DNA of 64,000 nucleotides. Source: Tabrizicola sp. Lineage in GTDB: Bacteria > Pseudomonadota > Alphaproteobacteria > Rhodobacterales > Rhodobacteraceae. A program made the position numbers and the translations under genes. The DNA lies in contig NZ_JALHQD010000008.1 of the NCBI RefSeq assembly GCF_022842145.1, forward strand, positions 62,001-126,000. Reading direction: 5' to 3'. Below, piece by piece: positions 33,584 to 42,091 of the stretch; the first letter of the stretch is position 1; each line of letters starts with the position of its first letter. The notes under the pieces are model-generated. The model was not told the origin of the DNA. It saw nothing but the letters and a program-made list of their open reading frames with translations, and made no database searches.

Positions 33584-33958
33584 ATGTATTTTCTGAAACG
33601 CCTGCTGACCTGGTGGAACAGCCAGACCATCGGCACCCAGCTGTTCACCGCCCGCAAGGGTGTGCGGGTCGGCGAGGATGAGGCGGGGAACATCTTCTAC
33701 CAGACTGCCGATGCCAAGCGCCGCTGGGTGATCTTCAATGGCGACATGGAAGCTTCCCGCGTGTCTCCCGACTGGCACGGCTGGCTGCATTACACCTGGG
33801 ACGAGCCGCCGACCAAGTCGCCGCTGAAACACAAGGTCTGGGAAAAGCCGCACCAGGAAAACCTTACCGGCACCGAAGCGGCCTATGCGCCCCCGGGCTC
33901 GATCCGTCGCATTGAACCCGTCGCGCGCCGCGATTACGAGGCCTGGCAGCCCGAGTGA
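33584..33958 (+). CDS. NDUFA12-family NADH:ubiquinone oxidoreductase accessory subunit
   Basis: This 124-residue protein is the bacterial homologue of mitochondrial NDUFA12 (B17.2), an accessory subunit of complex I found in alphaproteobacteria. Typical blocks are the aromatic N-terminus [40 protein letters not shown], and [20 protein letters not shown]. It is likely a peripheral subunit on the cytoplasmic side. The stop overlaps the mlaD start, and the order NDUFA12-mlaD-DUF2155-aat is shared with related genomes by my recollection. Confidence 0.92.
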   Translation: MYFLKRLLTWWNSQTIGTQLFTARKGVRVGEDEAGNIFYQTADAKRRWVIFNGDMEASRVSPDWHGWLHYTWDEPPTKSPLKHKVWEKPHQENLTGTEAAYAPPGSIRRIEPVARRDYEAWQPE

Positions 33959-34437
33959 TGGCTTACGAACGTGCAGAAATCCTGGCCGGGGCTGCGGTTC
34001 TGGCCGTGGCAGCGGGCTTTGCGCTCTACGCGGTGCAGGGCTCGGGCATGCTGAGCCAACCCGCCAGCTACCCGTTGACGGCAAGCTTCCGGTCGATTGA
34101 AGGAGTCAGTGTTGGGACCGACGTGCGACTTGCCGGAGTCAAGGTCGGCACCGTGACCGCCCTGTCGCTGAACCCCGAAACCTTCTTCGCCGACGCCACC
34201 ATCTCGATGCGCAACGACGTGGCGGTCCCGGTAGATTCAACACTCCTCGTTTCTTCCGAAGGATTGCTGGGCGGGACCTTTGTCGAGGTCCAACCCGGCG
34301 GCGCGCTGGAGGCGCTGGAACCCGGAGGCGAGATCGAGGACACCCAGGGCGCGGTCAGTCTGATCACGCTTCTGATGAAGTTTGCGGGCGGTGGAGCCGA
34401 AGGCGACGCCGCTGCGGACCAGGCAGCAGCGCCATGA
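33958..34437 (+). CDS. mlaD: Phospholipid-transport MCE domain protein MlaD
   Basis: MlaD is the membrane-anchored MCE ring of the Mla phospholipid transport system that keeps outer membrane lipid asymmetry. This 159-residue copy has one N-terminal membrane helix (AGAAVLAVAAGFALYAVQG) and the MCE domain GVSVGTDVRLAGVKVGTVTA, LLVSSEGLLGGTFVEV. It is slightly short and ends in an Ala/Gly-rich tail. mlaE, mlaF and mlaC are not adjacent. I start at the ATG at 33958 (TGATG overlap with the previous stop); a GTG at 33955 is adjacent. It overlaps the DUF2155 gene by four bases. Confidence 0.9.
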   Translation: MAYERAEILAGAAVLAVAAGFALYAVQGSGMLSQPASYPLTASFRSIEGVSVGTDVRLAGVKVGTVTALSLNPETFFADATISMRNDVAVPVDSTLLVSSEGLLGGTFVEVQPGGALEALEPGGEIEDTQGAVSLITLLMKFAGGGAEGDAAADQAAAP

Positions 34438-34856
34438 AAGCGTTCTTCTTGGTGCTTGCGCTGGCCTTCCCGGCCGCAGCGCAAGAGGGTGATCCTGATC
34501 CGCAACCCGGGCCTGAATTCACCGACTCGGATGGTGCCGAACTGCGCTTTCTGGACAAGCTCACCAGCGAAACCGGCGATGTCGAGTTGAGCGTGGGACA
34601 GGCCGCGAAGTTCGGTCGCCTTGTGGTCCAGCTGGACAGTTGCCGCTATCCGACAGGCAACCCCGCATCGGACGCCGAGGCGCATCTGACAATTCTGGAA
34701 GAAACGACCGAGGCGGAGCTTTTCACGGGATGGATGCTGGCATCGTCTCCCGCGCTCTCCGCGCTTGACCATCCGCGCTACGATGTCTGGGTGCTGAACT
34801 GCATTCTACCCGCAGCCGCGCTGGAAGAAGCGACGGCCCCGGCCGAGGGCGAGTAG
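34434..34856 (+). CDS. DUF2155 domain-containing periplasmic protein
   Basis: This 140-residue protein has a signal peptide ending around PAAAQ and the DUF2155 core: GAELRFLDKLTSETGDVELS, the CRYP motif and TGWMLASSPALSALDHPRYD, then VWVLNC. DUF2155 proteins are conserved in alphaproteobacteria and of unknown role; their link to mlaD and NDUFA12 genes suggests an envelope function. The ATG overlaps the mlaD stop. The C-terminal 26 codons (34778-34856) overlap the convergent aat gene, an unusually long overlap. Confidence 0.88.
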   Translation: MKAFFLVLALAFPAAAQEGDPDPQPGPEFTDSDGAELRFLDKLTSETGDVELSVGQAAKFGRLVVQLDSCRYPTGNPASDAEAHLTILEETTEAELFTGWMLASSPALSALDHPRYDVWVLNCILPAAALEEATAPAEGE

Positions 34857-35446
34857 CTTTCCGGATAGAAGTCTGCAGTCGTCTCCAGTGCTTCGGCCAG
34901 CAGGCGATGGTAATCGGCCCGGGAAATCTCGGCTCCGCCCAGACTTGCCAGATGCGACGTGACGAACTGGGTGTCAAACAGCCGGAACCCCCCTTCGCGC
35001 AGGCGGTGAACGGCGTAGGCGAGTGCCACTTTCGAGGCATCGGTCACAGTCGAGAACATGCTTTCTCCGAAGAAAGCGCCCCCCAGGGCAACGCCGTACA
35101 CCCCGCCGACAAGCTCCTCGCCGCACCACACTTCGACGCTGTGGGCAAAGCCCAGTCGATGGAGTTGCAGGTAAAGTCGCTGAATACGGTGGCTGATCCA
35201 GGTTTCCTCGCGCGCGGCGCAAGCCTCGACGACTGCCTGGAACGCGGTATCCGTCGTCACGCGAAACCGGCCGGACCGAATGCGCTTGGCCAGAGATCGC
35301 GACAGGTGGAAACCGTCAAGCGACAGCACACCCCGACGACGCGGGTCGACCCAGTGGATCTCGGGGTCGTCGCGGCCATCGGACATCGGAAAGATGCCCA
35401 TCGCATAGGCGCGAAGCAGGATATCGGGGGTAAGGACTTCGTCCAC
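34778..35446 (-). CDS. aat: Leucyl/phenylalanyl-tRNA-protein transferase
   Basis: Aat attaches Leu or Phe to N-terminal Arg/Lys of proteins, marking them for ClpAPS degradation. The 222-residue protein contains FPMSDGRDDPEIHWVDPRRR, FAHSVEVWCGEELVGGVYGV, GAFFGESMFS and FDTQFVTSHLASLGG, all conserved. Its C-terminal tail (SAGAVASSSAAAGRMQFSTQ) is low complexity and lies in the region antisense to the DUF2155 gene, so the true stop may have drifted. It is downstream of accC on the same strand, after a pair of palindromes. Confidence 0.95.
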   Translation of the reverse strand: MDEVLTPDILLRAYAMGIFPMSDGRDDPEIHWVDPRRRGVLSLDGFHLSRSLAKRIRSGRFRVTTDTAFQAVVEACAAREETWISHRIQRLYLQLHRLGFAHSVEVWCGEELVGGVYGVALGGAFFGESMFSTVTDASKVALAYAVHRLREGGFRLFDTQFVTSHLASLGGAEISRADYHRLLAEALETTADFYPESYSPSAGAVASSSAAAGRMQFSTQTS

Positions 35447-35449
35447 CTA

Positions 35450-35493
35450 CAAAATCCTTCGAAGGATTTTGCAAAAGTCTTCGAAGACTTTTG
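35450..35493. repeat. Two abutting 22-base palindromes between accC and aat
   Basis: The palindromes occupy 35450-35471 and 35472-35493 with no gap. The arms are CAAAATCC and CAAAAGTC, and each has TTCGAA at its centre. On the minus strand they lie about 35 bases after the accC stop, so they could act as twin terminators of accBC, with TTTTG at each stem end. By recollection such units recur in Rhodobacteraceae genomes, which would make them a dispersed repeat. Confidence 0.7.
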
Positions 35494-35528
35494 CGGCAGG
35501 GCGCCCGACGATGGACGCCCCGCTCATC

Positions 35529-36875
35529 TTAGTTGAACTGCTTTTCCAGCCACTTTTCCAGCCAGTGGATGTTGTATTCGCCGTTCTGGATGTCCGGCTC
35601 GGCCAAAAGCATGTGGAACAGCGGGATTGAGGTATCGATGCCGTCGATGATCAGTTCCGACAGTGCCCGCTTCAGCCGCGCCAATGCCTCGGGCCGGTCG
35701 CGGCCGTGCACGATCAGCTTGCCGATCAGGCTGTCGTAATAGGGCGGAATGCGGTAGCCGTCGTAGATCGCGCTGTCCATCCGCACGCCAAGGCCGCCCG
35801 GCGCGTGGAACTGGGTGATCCGGCCGGGGCAGGGCGAGAAGTTCGGGATCTTTTCGGCGTTGATCCGCACCTCGATGCAGTGGCCGTTGATCTCCAGCTC
35901 TTCCTGGCGGAACGACAGGCCCATGCCGCTGGCGACGCGGATCTGTTCGCGCACCAGATCGACGCCGAAGATGCCTTCGGTGACCGGATGTTCGACCTGT
36001 AGCCGCGTGTTCATCTCGATGAAGTAGAAGTTGCCGTCTTCGTAGAGGAACTCGATCGTGCCCGCGCCGATGTATTTCAGCTTCTTCAACGCGTTGGCGC
36101 AGATCATGCCGATCTTGCTGCGAAGTTCCGGGGTGATCGCCGGGCCGGGGGCTTCCTCGAACACCTTCTGGTGGCGGCGCTGCAAGGAACAGTCGCGCTC
36201 GCCCAGATGCACCGCGTCGCCCTTGCCGTCACCAAACACCTGGATCTCGATGTGCCGCGGACGCTGGAGGTACTTCTCCATATAGACTTCGTCGTTGCCG
36301 AAGGCGTTCTTCGCTTCGGACCGGGCGGTGCGGAAAGCGATTTCCAGTTCCGTCGCGTTGGTGGCGACCTTCATCCCGCGCCCGCCGCCGCCGGCGGTGG
36401 CCTTGATGATCACCGGATAGCCGATTTCCTCGGCGACGGTGCGTGCGGTCTCGTAGTCCGGAACCCCGCCGTCCGAGCCGGGGACGACCGGGATTCCAAG
36501 CTCCTTCGCCGTGACCTTGGCGGTGATCTTGTCGCCCATGATGCGGATATGTTCCGCCGAAGGGCCGATGAAGGTCAGGCCGTGGTCTTCCAATGCCTGC
36601 GCAAAGGCCGCGTTTTCGGACAGGAAACCGTAGCCGGGATGTACCGCCTGCGCGCCGGTGATCTCGCAGGCCGAGATGATGGCAGCCTTGGACAGGTAGC
36701 TTTCCGAGGACGGGGCCGGGCCGATGCAGACAGACTCGTCTGCCATGCGGACATGCATCGCGTCGGTGTCGGCGGTGGAATGCACGGCGACCGACTTGAT
36801 CCCCATTTCCTGGCAGGCCCGGATCACGCGCAGCGCGATCTCACCCCGGTTGGCGATCAGGATCTTATCGAACAT
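35529..36875 (-). CDS. accC: Acetyl-CoA carboxylase, biotin carboxylase subunit
   Basis: AccC carboxylates biotin on AccB with bicarbonate and ATP, the first half-reaction of fatty acid synthesis. The 448-residue protein shows [18 protein letters not shown], the ATP-grasp loop [12 protein letters not shown], the bicarbonate and Mg site [14 protein letters not shown], and [12 protein letters not shown]. Length is standard. It is transcribed right after accB, 12 bases apart. accA and accD are not in the window, as usual. Confidence 0.97.
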   Translation of the reverse strand: MFDKILIANRGEIALRVIRACQEMGIKSVAVHSTADTDAMHVRMADESVCIGPAPSSESYLSKAAIISACEITGAQAVHPGYGFLSENAAFAQALEDHGLTFIGPSAEHIRIMGDKITAKVTAKELGIPVVPGSDGGVPDYETARTVAEEIGYPVIIKATAGGGGRGMKVATNATELEIAFRTARSEAKNAFGNDEVYMEKYLQRPRHIEIQVFGDGKGDAVHLGERDCSLQRRHQKVFEEAPGPAITPELRSKIGMICANALKKLKYIGAGTIEFLYEDGNFYFIEMNTRLQVEHPVTEGIFGVDLVREQIRVASGMGLSFRQEELEINGHCIEVRINAEKIPNFSPCPGRITQFHAPGGLGVRMDSAIYDGYRIPPYYDSLIGKLIVHGRDRPEALARLKRALSELIIDGIDTSIPLFHMLLAEPDIQNGEYNIHWLEKWLEKQFN

Positions 36876-36887
36876 GGGTGTATTCCC

Positions 36888-37373
36888 TTATTCGATGATC
36901 ATCAGGGGGGCGCCGTATTCGACCGGATGGCCATCCTCGACCAGGATGCGCTTCACCGTGCCCGACTTCGGGGCCGGAATGTGGTTCATCGTCTTCATCG
37001 CTTCGATGATCAGGACGGTCTGGCCTTCGGTCACCTGGGCGCCAAGGGCGACGAAGGGCGTGGCTCCGGGTTCGGCAGCCAGATAGATCGTGCCGACCAT
37101 CGGCGAGGTTACGGCCCCGGGATGCTGGGCGGGGTCCTCCGGCGCTGCCGCAGCAGTCGGTGCCGCCGCAACCCCCGCAGGCGCTGCATACTGCACCGGG
37201 GCAGGGGCCGCGGACACCGTCACCACGTTCGACTGCTTGACGACCCGGACTTCCAGGCTGTCATCCTCGCCGTATTCCCGCTTCACCGACAGTTCGGTCA
37301 GGTCGTTCTTGTTCAGAAGCTCGGCAAGCGCCGAGATGAAGGCGACATCGGTGTCGGTGTTCTGCTTGCTCAT
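36888..37373 (-). CDS. accB: Acetyl-CoA carboxylase biotin carboxyl carrier protein
   Basis: AccB is the biotin carrier of acetyl-CoA carboxylase. The C-terminal biotinyl domain contains IIEAMKTMNHIP with biotinylated Lys127, and the thumb region (AEPGATPFVALG). The middle is a long Ala/Pro-rich linker. It has 161 residues. The start is the ATG complement at 37371-37373 with an AGGATCC region upstream. It heads the accB-accC operon and is divergent from preT, leaving a 249-base shared regulatory region. Confidence 0.97.
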   Translation of the reverse strand: MSKQNTDTDVAFISALAELLNKNDLTELSVKREYGEDDSLEVRVVKQSNVVTVSAAPAPVQYAAPAGVAAAPTAAAAPEDPAQHPGAVTSPMVGTIYLAAEPGATPFVALGAQVTEGQTVLIIEAMKTMNHIPAPKSGTVKRILVEDGHPVEYGAPLMIIE

Positions 37374-37549
37374 CGGATCCTCTGTTCTTCTCTGCCCTGG
37401 GCGCGCGGGTTGGCCAAAGCCCCCGACAGTCTGGTATTGGGCGCTTATACGCGACCGGGCCGGGGCTGAAAAGCCGCGAAAGCGTTGGCGCTATCAGCCG
37501 GGTTGCTTGAAAAACGTGCAATCACCGGGAAATTCTCGGGATAAGAAAC

Positions 37550-37565
37550 TTTACCATTTGATAAA
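37550..37565 (+). promoter_or_regulatory. Weak RutR-like palindrome upstream of preT
   Basis: TTTACCATTTGATAAA matches 11 of the 14 fixed positions of the E. coli RutR consensus TTGACCA-N2-TGGTCAA as I remember it. Matches this weak are expected by chance a few times in a window of this size; only its position, 58 bases before a pyrimidine gene, makes it worth recording. Confidence 0.25.
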
Positions 37566-37622
37566 AAAATTGACCTGTGCCAGCCTTCCTGAAAACAAGC
37601 ACAGGGGAGGACCAGACGTCCC

Positions 37623-38942
37623 ATGACGCACAGCCCGCTGACGCCCGGCATCGTTCCGGGTCGCCTGCCAGCCGAAGCCTATGCCCGGAATTTCGCCGAC
37701 CACGAACCGGCGCTGGACAGACATGAGGCCAGGGTCGCCGCCGATCGCTGCTACTTCTGCCATGATGCACCCTGCATCACGGCCTGCCCGACTTCGATCG
37801 ACATCCCGCTCTTCATCCGCCAGATCGCGACCGGTACGCCCGAAGCGGCTGCGACGACGATCTGGACCCAGAACATCCTGGGTGGGATCTGCGCCCGGGT
37901 TTGCCCCACAGAGACCCTCTGCGAAGAAGCTTGCGTCCGCGAAGCAGCCGAGGGAAAGCCGGTCGAGATCGGGCGTCTGCAGCGGTTTGCCACCGACGTG
38001 GCGATGGCCAAGGGCCTGCACCCCTTCACGCGTGCCGCCAGGACCGGCAAGCGGATTGCCGTGGTCGGCGCAGGGCCTGCGGGTCTGGCTTGCGCGCACC
38101 GGCTGGCGATGCACGGTCATGACGCGGTGATCTTCGAACGTCGGCCAAAGGCCGGGGGACTGAACGAATATGGCATCGCCAGCTACAAGGCCACCGGCGG
38201 CTTTGCGCAAAAGGAAGTCGATTGGCTGCTGCAAATCGGCGGGATCGAGATCCGGACCGGCGTCGAGCTTGGCCGCGACATCAGTCTTGACCAGTTGACC
38301 GGTGACTTCGACGCGGTGTTCCTTGGGATCGGCCTTGCGGGCGTCAACGCGCTCCGGGCCGCGGGCGAGGACCTGTCCGGCGTCCGCAACGCCGTCGATT
38401 TCATCGCCGAGCTCCGCCAGGCCTCCGATGTCTCGACCCTGCCCATCGGCCGTGACGTGGTGGTGATCGGCGGCGGCATGACGGCCGTCGACGCCGCCGT
38501 GCAGTCCAAGCTTCTTGGCGCCGAGAACGTCACCATCGTCTACCGCCGTGGCCAGGAAAAGATGTCCGCCTCGGGTTATGAGCAAGAGCATGCGGCCCAG
38601 GCGGGGGTCCGGATCATCCACAACGCGGCCCCGGTCCGCGTCTTGGGCAACGGCAGTGCCGAAGCGGTGGAGTTTGCCTATACCGCCGAAGGACCGAACG
38701 GCCTGACCCTCAGCTCCGAGACCTTTACCCTGAAGGCCGACCAGGTCTTCAAGGCCATCGGCCAAACCCTGACCGGAGCGCCCGATACGCTGCCCGTCGC
38801 GGGCGGCAAGCTGGCAGGTGCGTCGGCGAAGGTCTGGGTCGGCGGCGACTGCGCGGCGGGGGGCGAGGATCTGACCGTCACCGCCGTCGCCGAGGGCCGC
38901 GATGCTGCCGAGGCGATGCACATCCAGCTTATGGCTCTGTAA
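37623..38942 (+). CDS. preT: Dihydropyrimidine dehydrogenase, PreT-like NAD-dependent subunit
   Basis: PreT passes electrons from NAD(P)H through FAD and iron-sulfur centres to PreA, so uracil and thymine can be reduced. The 439-residue protein has an N-terminal GltD-like cysteine domain (CYFCHDAPCITACP, then CARVCPTETLCEEAC), an FAD fold (IAVVGAGPAGLACAHRL) and a NAD fold (VVVIGGGMTAVDAAVQSKLL). The ATG at 37623 has AGGGGAGG upstream. It is divergent from accB. A DedA gene separates it from preA. This is the first gene of the reductive pyrimidine degradation region. Confidence 0.93.
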   Translation: MTHSPLTPGIVPGRLPAEAYARNFADHEPALDRHEARVAADRCYFCHDAPCITACPTSIDIPLFIRQIATGTPEAAATTIWTQNILGGICARVCPTETLCEEACVREAAEGKPVEIGRLQRFATDVAMAKGLHPFTRAARTGKRIAVVGAGPAGLACAHRLAMHGHDAVIFERRPKAGGLNEYGIASYKATGGFAQKEVDWLLQIGGIEIRTGVELGRDISLDQLTGDFDAVFLGIGLAGVNALRAAGEDLSGVRNAVDFIAELRQASDVSTLPIGRDVVVIGGGMTAVDAAVQSKLLGAENVTIVYRRGQEKMSASGYEQEHAAQAGVRIIHNAAPVRVLGNGSAEAVEFAYTAEGPNGLTLSSETFTLKADQVFKAIGQTLTGAPDTLPVAGGKLAGASAKVWVGGDCAAGGEDLTVTAVAEGRDAAEAMHIQLMAL

Positions 38943-39008
38943 TGGCTGCTTTGCTCCCTTGCTTTATTTGGGAACCCGCGCCAGAACGGGCGCCGGAAGA
39001 GGTGGCCG

Positions 39009-39539
39009 TTGGAAGAGTTCGCGCAAAGTATCATCGCCTTCATCGAACAGAACCAGACCTGGTTTCCGTTCATCATGGTGCTTTTCGCGGCGGCCGAGAC
39101 GACCGCTTTCCTGTCGCTGCTTATCCCCTCGACGCCCGTGTTGGCAGCCGTGGGTGCGCTGGCAGCAACCGGGGCGCTGTCCTTCACCGCGCTCTGGATC
39201 GGGGCGACGATCGGCGCGCTGATCGGGTCGACCTTCAGCTACTGGCTGGGGCGCCGCTACGGCACGCACATCCTGACGATGCGGCCCTTGCGCGACCACC
39301 CGGATTGGGTGGCAAAGGCGCAGGCCACCTTCGACAAATACGGCCCGGTGACGATCTTCATCGGCCATTTCACCACCATCTTCCGGCCCGTGGTCTTTCT
39401 GATGGCCGGAATGAGCGGCATGTCCTTGCCGCGGTTCATGTTCTGGAACACGCTTGGCTGCGTCGCCTGGGCCTTCATCGTGCCGAAGCTCGGCCAGTTC
39501 GGCGGCGATCTTATCGGCTGGATCTGGTCGCTGTTCTGA
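39009..39539 (+). CDS. DedA (VTT/SNARE-associated) family membrane protein
   Basis: DedA proteins are membrane proteins implicated in lipid flipping (undecaprenyl phosphate) and membrane homeostasis. This 176-residue copy has the motif FAAAETTAFLSLLIPSTPVL, a glycine-rich region (IGALIGSTFSYWLGRRYG) and the signature FIGHFTTIFRPVVFLMAGMS with the conserved Arg-Pro. The start is a TTG at 39009 with GGAAGAGGTGG upstream. It sits in the same direction between preT and preA, 66 bases after the former. A role in pyrimidine use is not known for DedA. Confidence 0.87.
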   Translation: MEEFAQSIIAFIEQNQTWFPFIMVLFAAAETTAFLSLLIPSTPVLAAVGALAATGALSFTALWIGATIGALIGSTFSYWLGRRYGTHILTMRPLRDHPDWVAKAQATFDKYGPVTIFIGHFTTIFRPVVFLMAGMSGMSLPRFMFWNTLGCVAWAFIVPKLGQFGGDLIGWIWSLF

Positions 39540-39608
39540 CCAACGCTGGGCGGATCGCCCACCTTACTTCCCCCGCATCCCTCTCCGCCCGTCGCAAGGA
39601 GGCTGATC

Positions 39609-40907
39609 ATGGCTGACCTCAGCTCGAATTTCATTGGCATCAAGTCGCCGAACCCGTTCTGGCTGGCCTCGGCGCCACCGACGGACAAGAAGTACAACGT
39701 CGAGCGCGCGTTCGAGGCGGGCTGGGGTGGCGTGGTCTGGAAGACCTTGGGCGCGGAAGGCCCGCCGATCGTCAACGTGAACGGCCCGCGTTACGGCGCG
39801 ATCTGGGGGGCGGACCGGCGGCTCCTGGGCCTGAACAACATCGAACTTATTACCGACCGCCCGCTGGAGGTGAACCTGCAGGAGATCAAGGAGGTCAAGC
39901 GCAAGTGGAAGGACCGCGCGCTGGTCATCTCCCTTATGGTCCCTTGCGACGAAGAGTCCTGGAAGGACATCCTCAAGCGCATCGAGGATACCGAGGCGGA
40001 CGGGGTCGAGCTCAACTTCGGCTGCCCGCACGGCATGGCCGAACGCGGCATGGGCTCGGCTGTGGGCCAAGTGCCGGAATACATCGAGATGGTCACGCGC
40101 TGGGTCAAGCAGTACTCCCGCATGCCCTGCATCGTGAAACTGACGCCCAACATCACCTCGATCCTGCCGCCCGCGATCGCAGCACATCGGGGCGGGGCGG
40201 ATGCGGTCAGCCTGATCAACACGGTGAAGTCCATCACCAATGTCGACCTTGACCACTTCTCGCCCTTCCCGATGATCGACGGCAGGGGGTCGCACGGCGG
40301 CTATTGCGGCCCGGCCGTGAAGCCCATCGCGTTGAACATGGTGGCCGAGATTGCGCGGTACGAGGAAACCCGCGGCATGCCGATCAGCGGCATCGGCGGA
40401 GTGACCACCTGGCGCGATGCGGCGGAGTTCATGGCACTTGGCGCAGGAAACGTGCAGGTCTGCACGGCCGCCATGACCTATGGCTTCAAGATCGTGCAGG
40501 AGATGATCTCGGGCCTGTCGCAGTATCTCGACGAAAAGCAGATGGCGATGTCCGACCTGGTCGGCCGCGCGGTGCCGAACTTTGTCGAATGGCAGCACCT
40601 GAACCTGAACTACGTCACCAAGGCCCAGATCGACCAGGACCTCTGCATCTCCTGCGGGCGCTGCTATGCGGCTTGCGAGGACACCAGCCACCAGGCCATC
40701 GCCATGTCGCCCGACCGGGTGTTCACCGTGATGGACGACGAATGCGTGGCCTGCAACCTCTGCATCGACGTCTGCCCGGTGGAAAGCTGCATCACCATGC
40801 GCGAACTGCCGAAGGGGACCGTTGATCCGCGCACCGGCAAGGTGGTCGGAGATTACGCCGACTGGACGACGCATCCGAACAACCCGATGGCCCAAGCAGC
40901 AGAGTGA
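39609..40907 (+). CDS. preA: Dihydropyrimidine dehydrogenase, PreA-like subunit
   Basis: PreA carries the FMN site where uracil or thymine is reduced to the 5,6-dihydro form. The TIM barrel is followed by two 4Fe-4S motifs: CISCGRCYAACEDTSHQA and CVACNLCIDVCPVESC. Substrate-site blocks are LNFGCPHGMAERGMGSAVGQ and NTVKSITNVDLD. The residue aligned by eye with the catalytic Cys of mammalian enzyme (in GLACGQ) is Val here; E. coli PreA, from memory, also has Val. It is 432 residues, and the ATG at 39609 has AAGGAGG upstream. With PreT it forms the first step of the pathway. Confidence 0.95.
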   Translation: MADLSSNFIGIKSPNPFWLASAPPTDKKYNVERAFEAGWGGVVWKTLGAEGPPIVNVNGPRYGAIWGADRRLLGLNNIELITDRPLEVNLQEIKEVKRKWKDRALVISLMVPCDEESWKDILKRIEDTEADGVELNFGCPHGMAERGMGSAVGQVPEYIEMVTRWVKQYSRMPCIVKLTPNITSILPPAIAAHRGGADAVSLINTVKSITNVDLDHFSPFPMIDGRGSHGGYCGPAVKPIALNMVAEIARYEETRGMPISGIGGVTTWRDAAEFMALGAGNVQVCTAAMTYGFKIVQEMISGLSQYLDEKQMAMSDLVGRAVPNFVEWQHLNLNYVTKAQIDQDLCISCGRCYAACEDTSHQAIAMSPDRVFTVMDDECVACNLCIDVCPVESCITMRELPKGTVDPRTGKVVGDYADWTTHPNNPMAQAAE

Positions 40908-40988
40908 ACGCTACGCCGACTGCGGCGACGCGGAAGGCCTTTCTTCACGACGCAAGGGCCACCACTTCGACCTGGTGCTGGACCTAGT

Positions 40989-41282
40989 CTAGGGCAGGGG
41001 CAGCGGGCTGATTCCGGCCGCGATGCTGGCCTGTATGTAGGCTTCTCGCGCAGCATTTGCCGCTGCGGCCGCGTTGTTCTCGGTGGCCATCCGCGCCTCG
41101 ACCAGATGCCGGTCACCTGCGCCAGGTTTTGGCGGGGGTTGCTGGACGGCCTGCACCTGCAACGGGGCAGCAACCGGACCGGAGGTGCCGGAAGGATACT
41201 GGCCGGCCGGCTTTGGTTCATGCAAAGGCGTGGCAAGCGGATTGTCGGCCAGCGGCAGTGAAGCCCGGATATTGCTGATCAT
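40989..41282 (-). CDS. Hypothetical proline/alanine-rich protein
   Basis: This 97-residue protein is not recognised. It has no signal peptide; the N-terminal third is polar and Pro-rich (LHEPKPAGQYPSGTSGPVAA), the middle is Gln/Pro-rich, and the C-terminus is a likely helix (ENNAAAAANAAREAYIQASI). The ATG at 41282 has GGAAGGG five bases upstream, which supports translation and the shorter start over the frame's earlier codons. It is convergent with preA and on the same strand as the TetR gene. Confidence 0.6.
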   Translation of the reverse strand: MISNIRASLPLADNPLATPLHEPKPAGQYPSGTSGPVAAPLQVQAVQQPPPKPGAGDRHLVEARMATENNAAAAANAAREAYIQASIAAGISPLPLP

Positions 41283-41365
41283 GTTTTGCCCTTCCGTCTG
41301 TAAATGCACGCGGGCGGATGTTAACGCAAAAGCAACGTCTTATCAGCTGAAGATTGCGTAAAACT

Positions 41366-41986
41366 CTAGCCTTGTGGTGCAAGCAGTCGGGTGAACAAGG
41401 TTTCGAGAAATCCGCCGGCCTCGGCAAAAGGGTCATGGCCCGGGCCCAGAACCGCGCGCACCTGAACATCGAAGTCGGCGTAGTGCTGGGTCAAGGCCCA
41501 GATCGAGAACACCAGATGCACCGGATCGACGCGGGCGATGCGTCCCTCTTCCATCCAAGCCGTCAGAACCCGCGCCTTTTCGTCCACCAGCCGCCGCAGG
41601 TCTCCTTCGATCGCCTCGCGCATGCGTGGCGCCCCTTGCAGGATCTCGTTGGCGAAGAGCCGACTTTCTCGCGGAAAATCGCGGGCGAGGTCCAGCTTGC
41701 GCCGCACGTAGCCCATGATTTCCGCCAGCGGCTCGCCCTGCGCGTCCATTTCGCGCAATGGATCAAGCCAGGTGTCCAGAAGCCCGGTGAGAAGCGCCGT
41801 GTGCACCTCTTCCTTCGAGGGGAAGTAGTACAGCAGATTAGGCTTTGACAGCCCCGCCACCTCGGCGATCTGGTCCAGCGTCGCGCCCCGGAAGCCTTGC
41901 AACGAAAACACCTCCAGCGCCGCATCCAGGATAAGCTCGCGGTTGCGTTGCTGGATGCGCGATCGGGGACGGGCGGTGGGCGACAT
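41366..41986 (-). CDS. TetR-family transcriptional regulator, RutR-like (copy 1)
   Basis: This 206-residue regulator has an N-terminal TetR helix-turn-helix: ILDAALEVFSLQGFRGATLD, QIAEVAGLSKPNLLYYFPSK. The C-terminal domain (WALTQHYADFDVQVRAVLG) matches the RutR/TetR_C_13-type ligand domain; RutR in E. coli binds uracil and thymine. It lies in the pyrimidine locus and shares 30 to 40 percent by eye with the second TetR gene at 42769. No strong ribosome site is visible before the ATG at 41986. A half-palindrome is present in its upstream region. Confidence 0.88.
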   Translation of the reverse strand: MSPTARPRSRIQQRNRELILDAALEVFSLQGFRGATLDQIAEVAGLSKPNLLYYFPSKEEVHTALLTGLLDTWLDPLREMDAQGEPLAEIMGYVRRKLDLARDFPRESRLFANEILQGAPRMREAIEGDLRRLVDEKARVLTAWMEEGRIARVDPVHLVFSIWALTQHYADFDVQVRAVLGPGHDPFAEAGGFLETLFTRLLAPQG

Positions 41987-42091
41987 GGATCCGGGATGAT
42001 TGCTGCGGACCCCTTGGATAGCGCGCGGGCGACTGTCAGGTCAAATCATTCGCAAGACCCGACAGGCATTGTCGTGAGGCGCAGCGACGGT

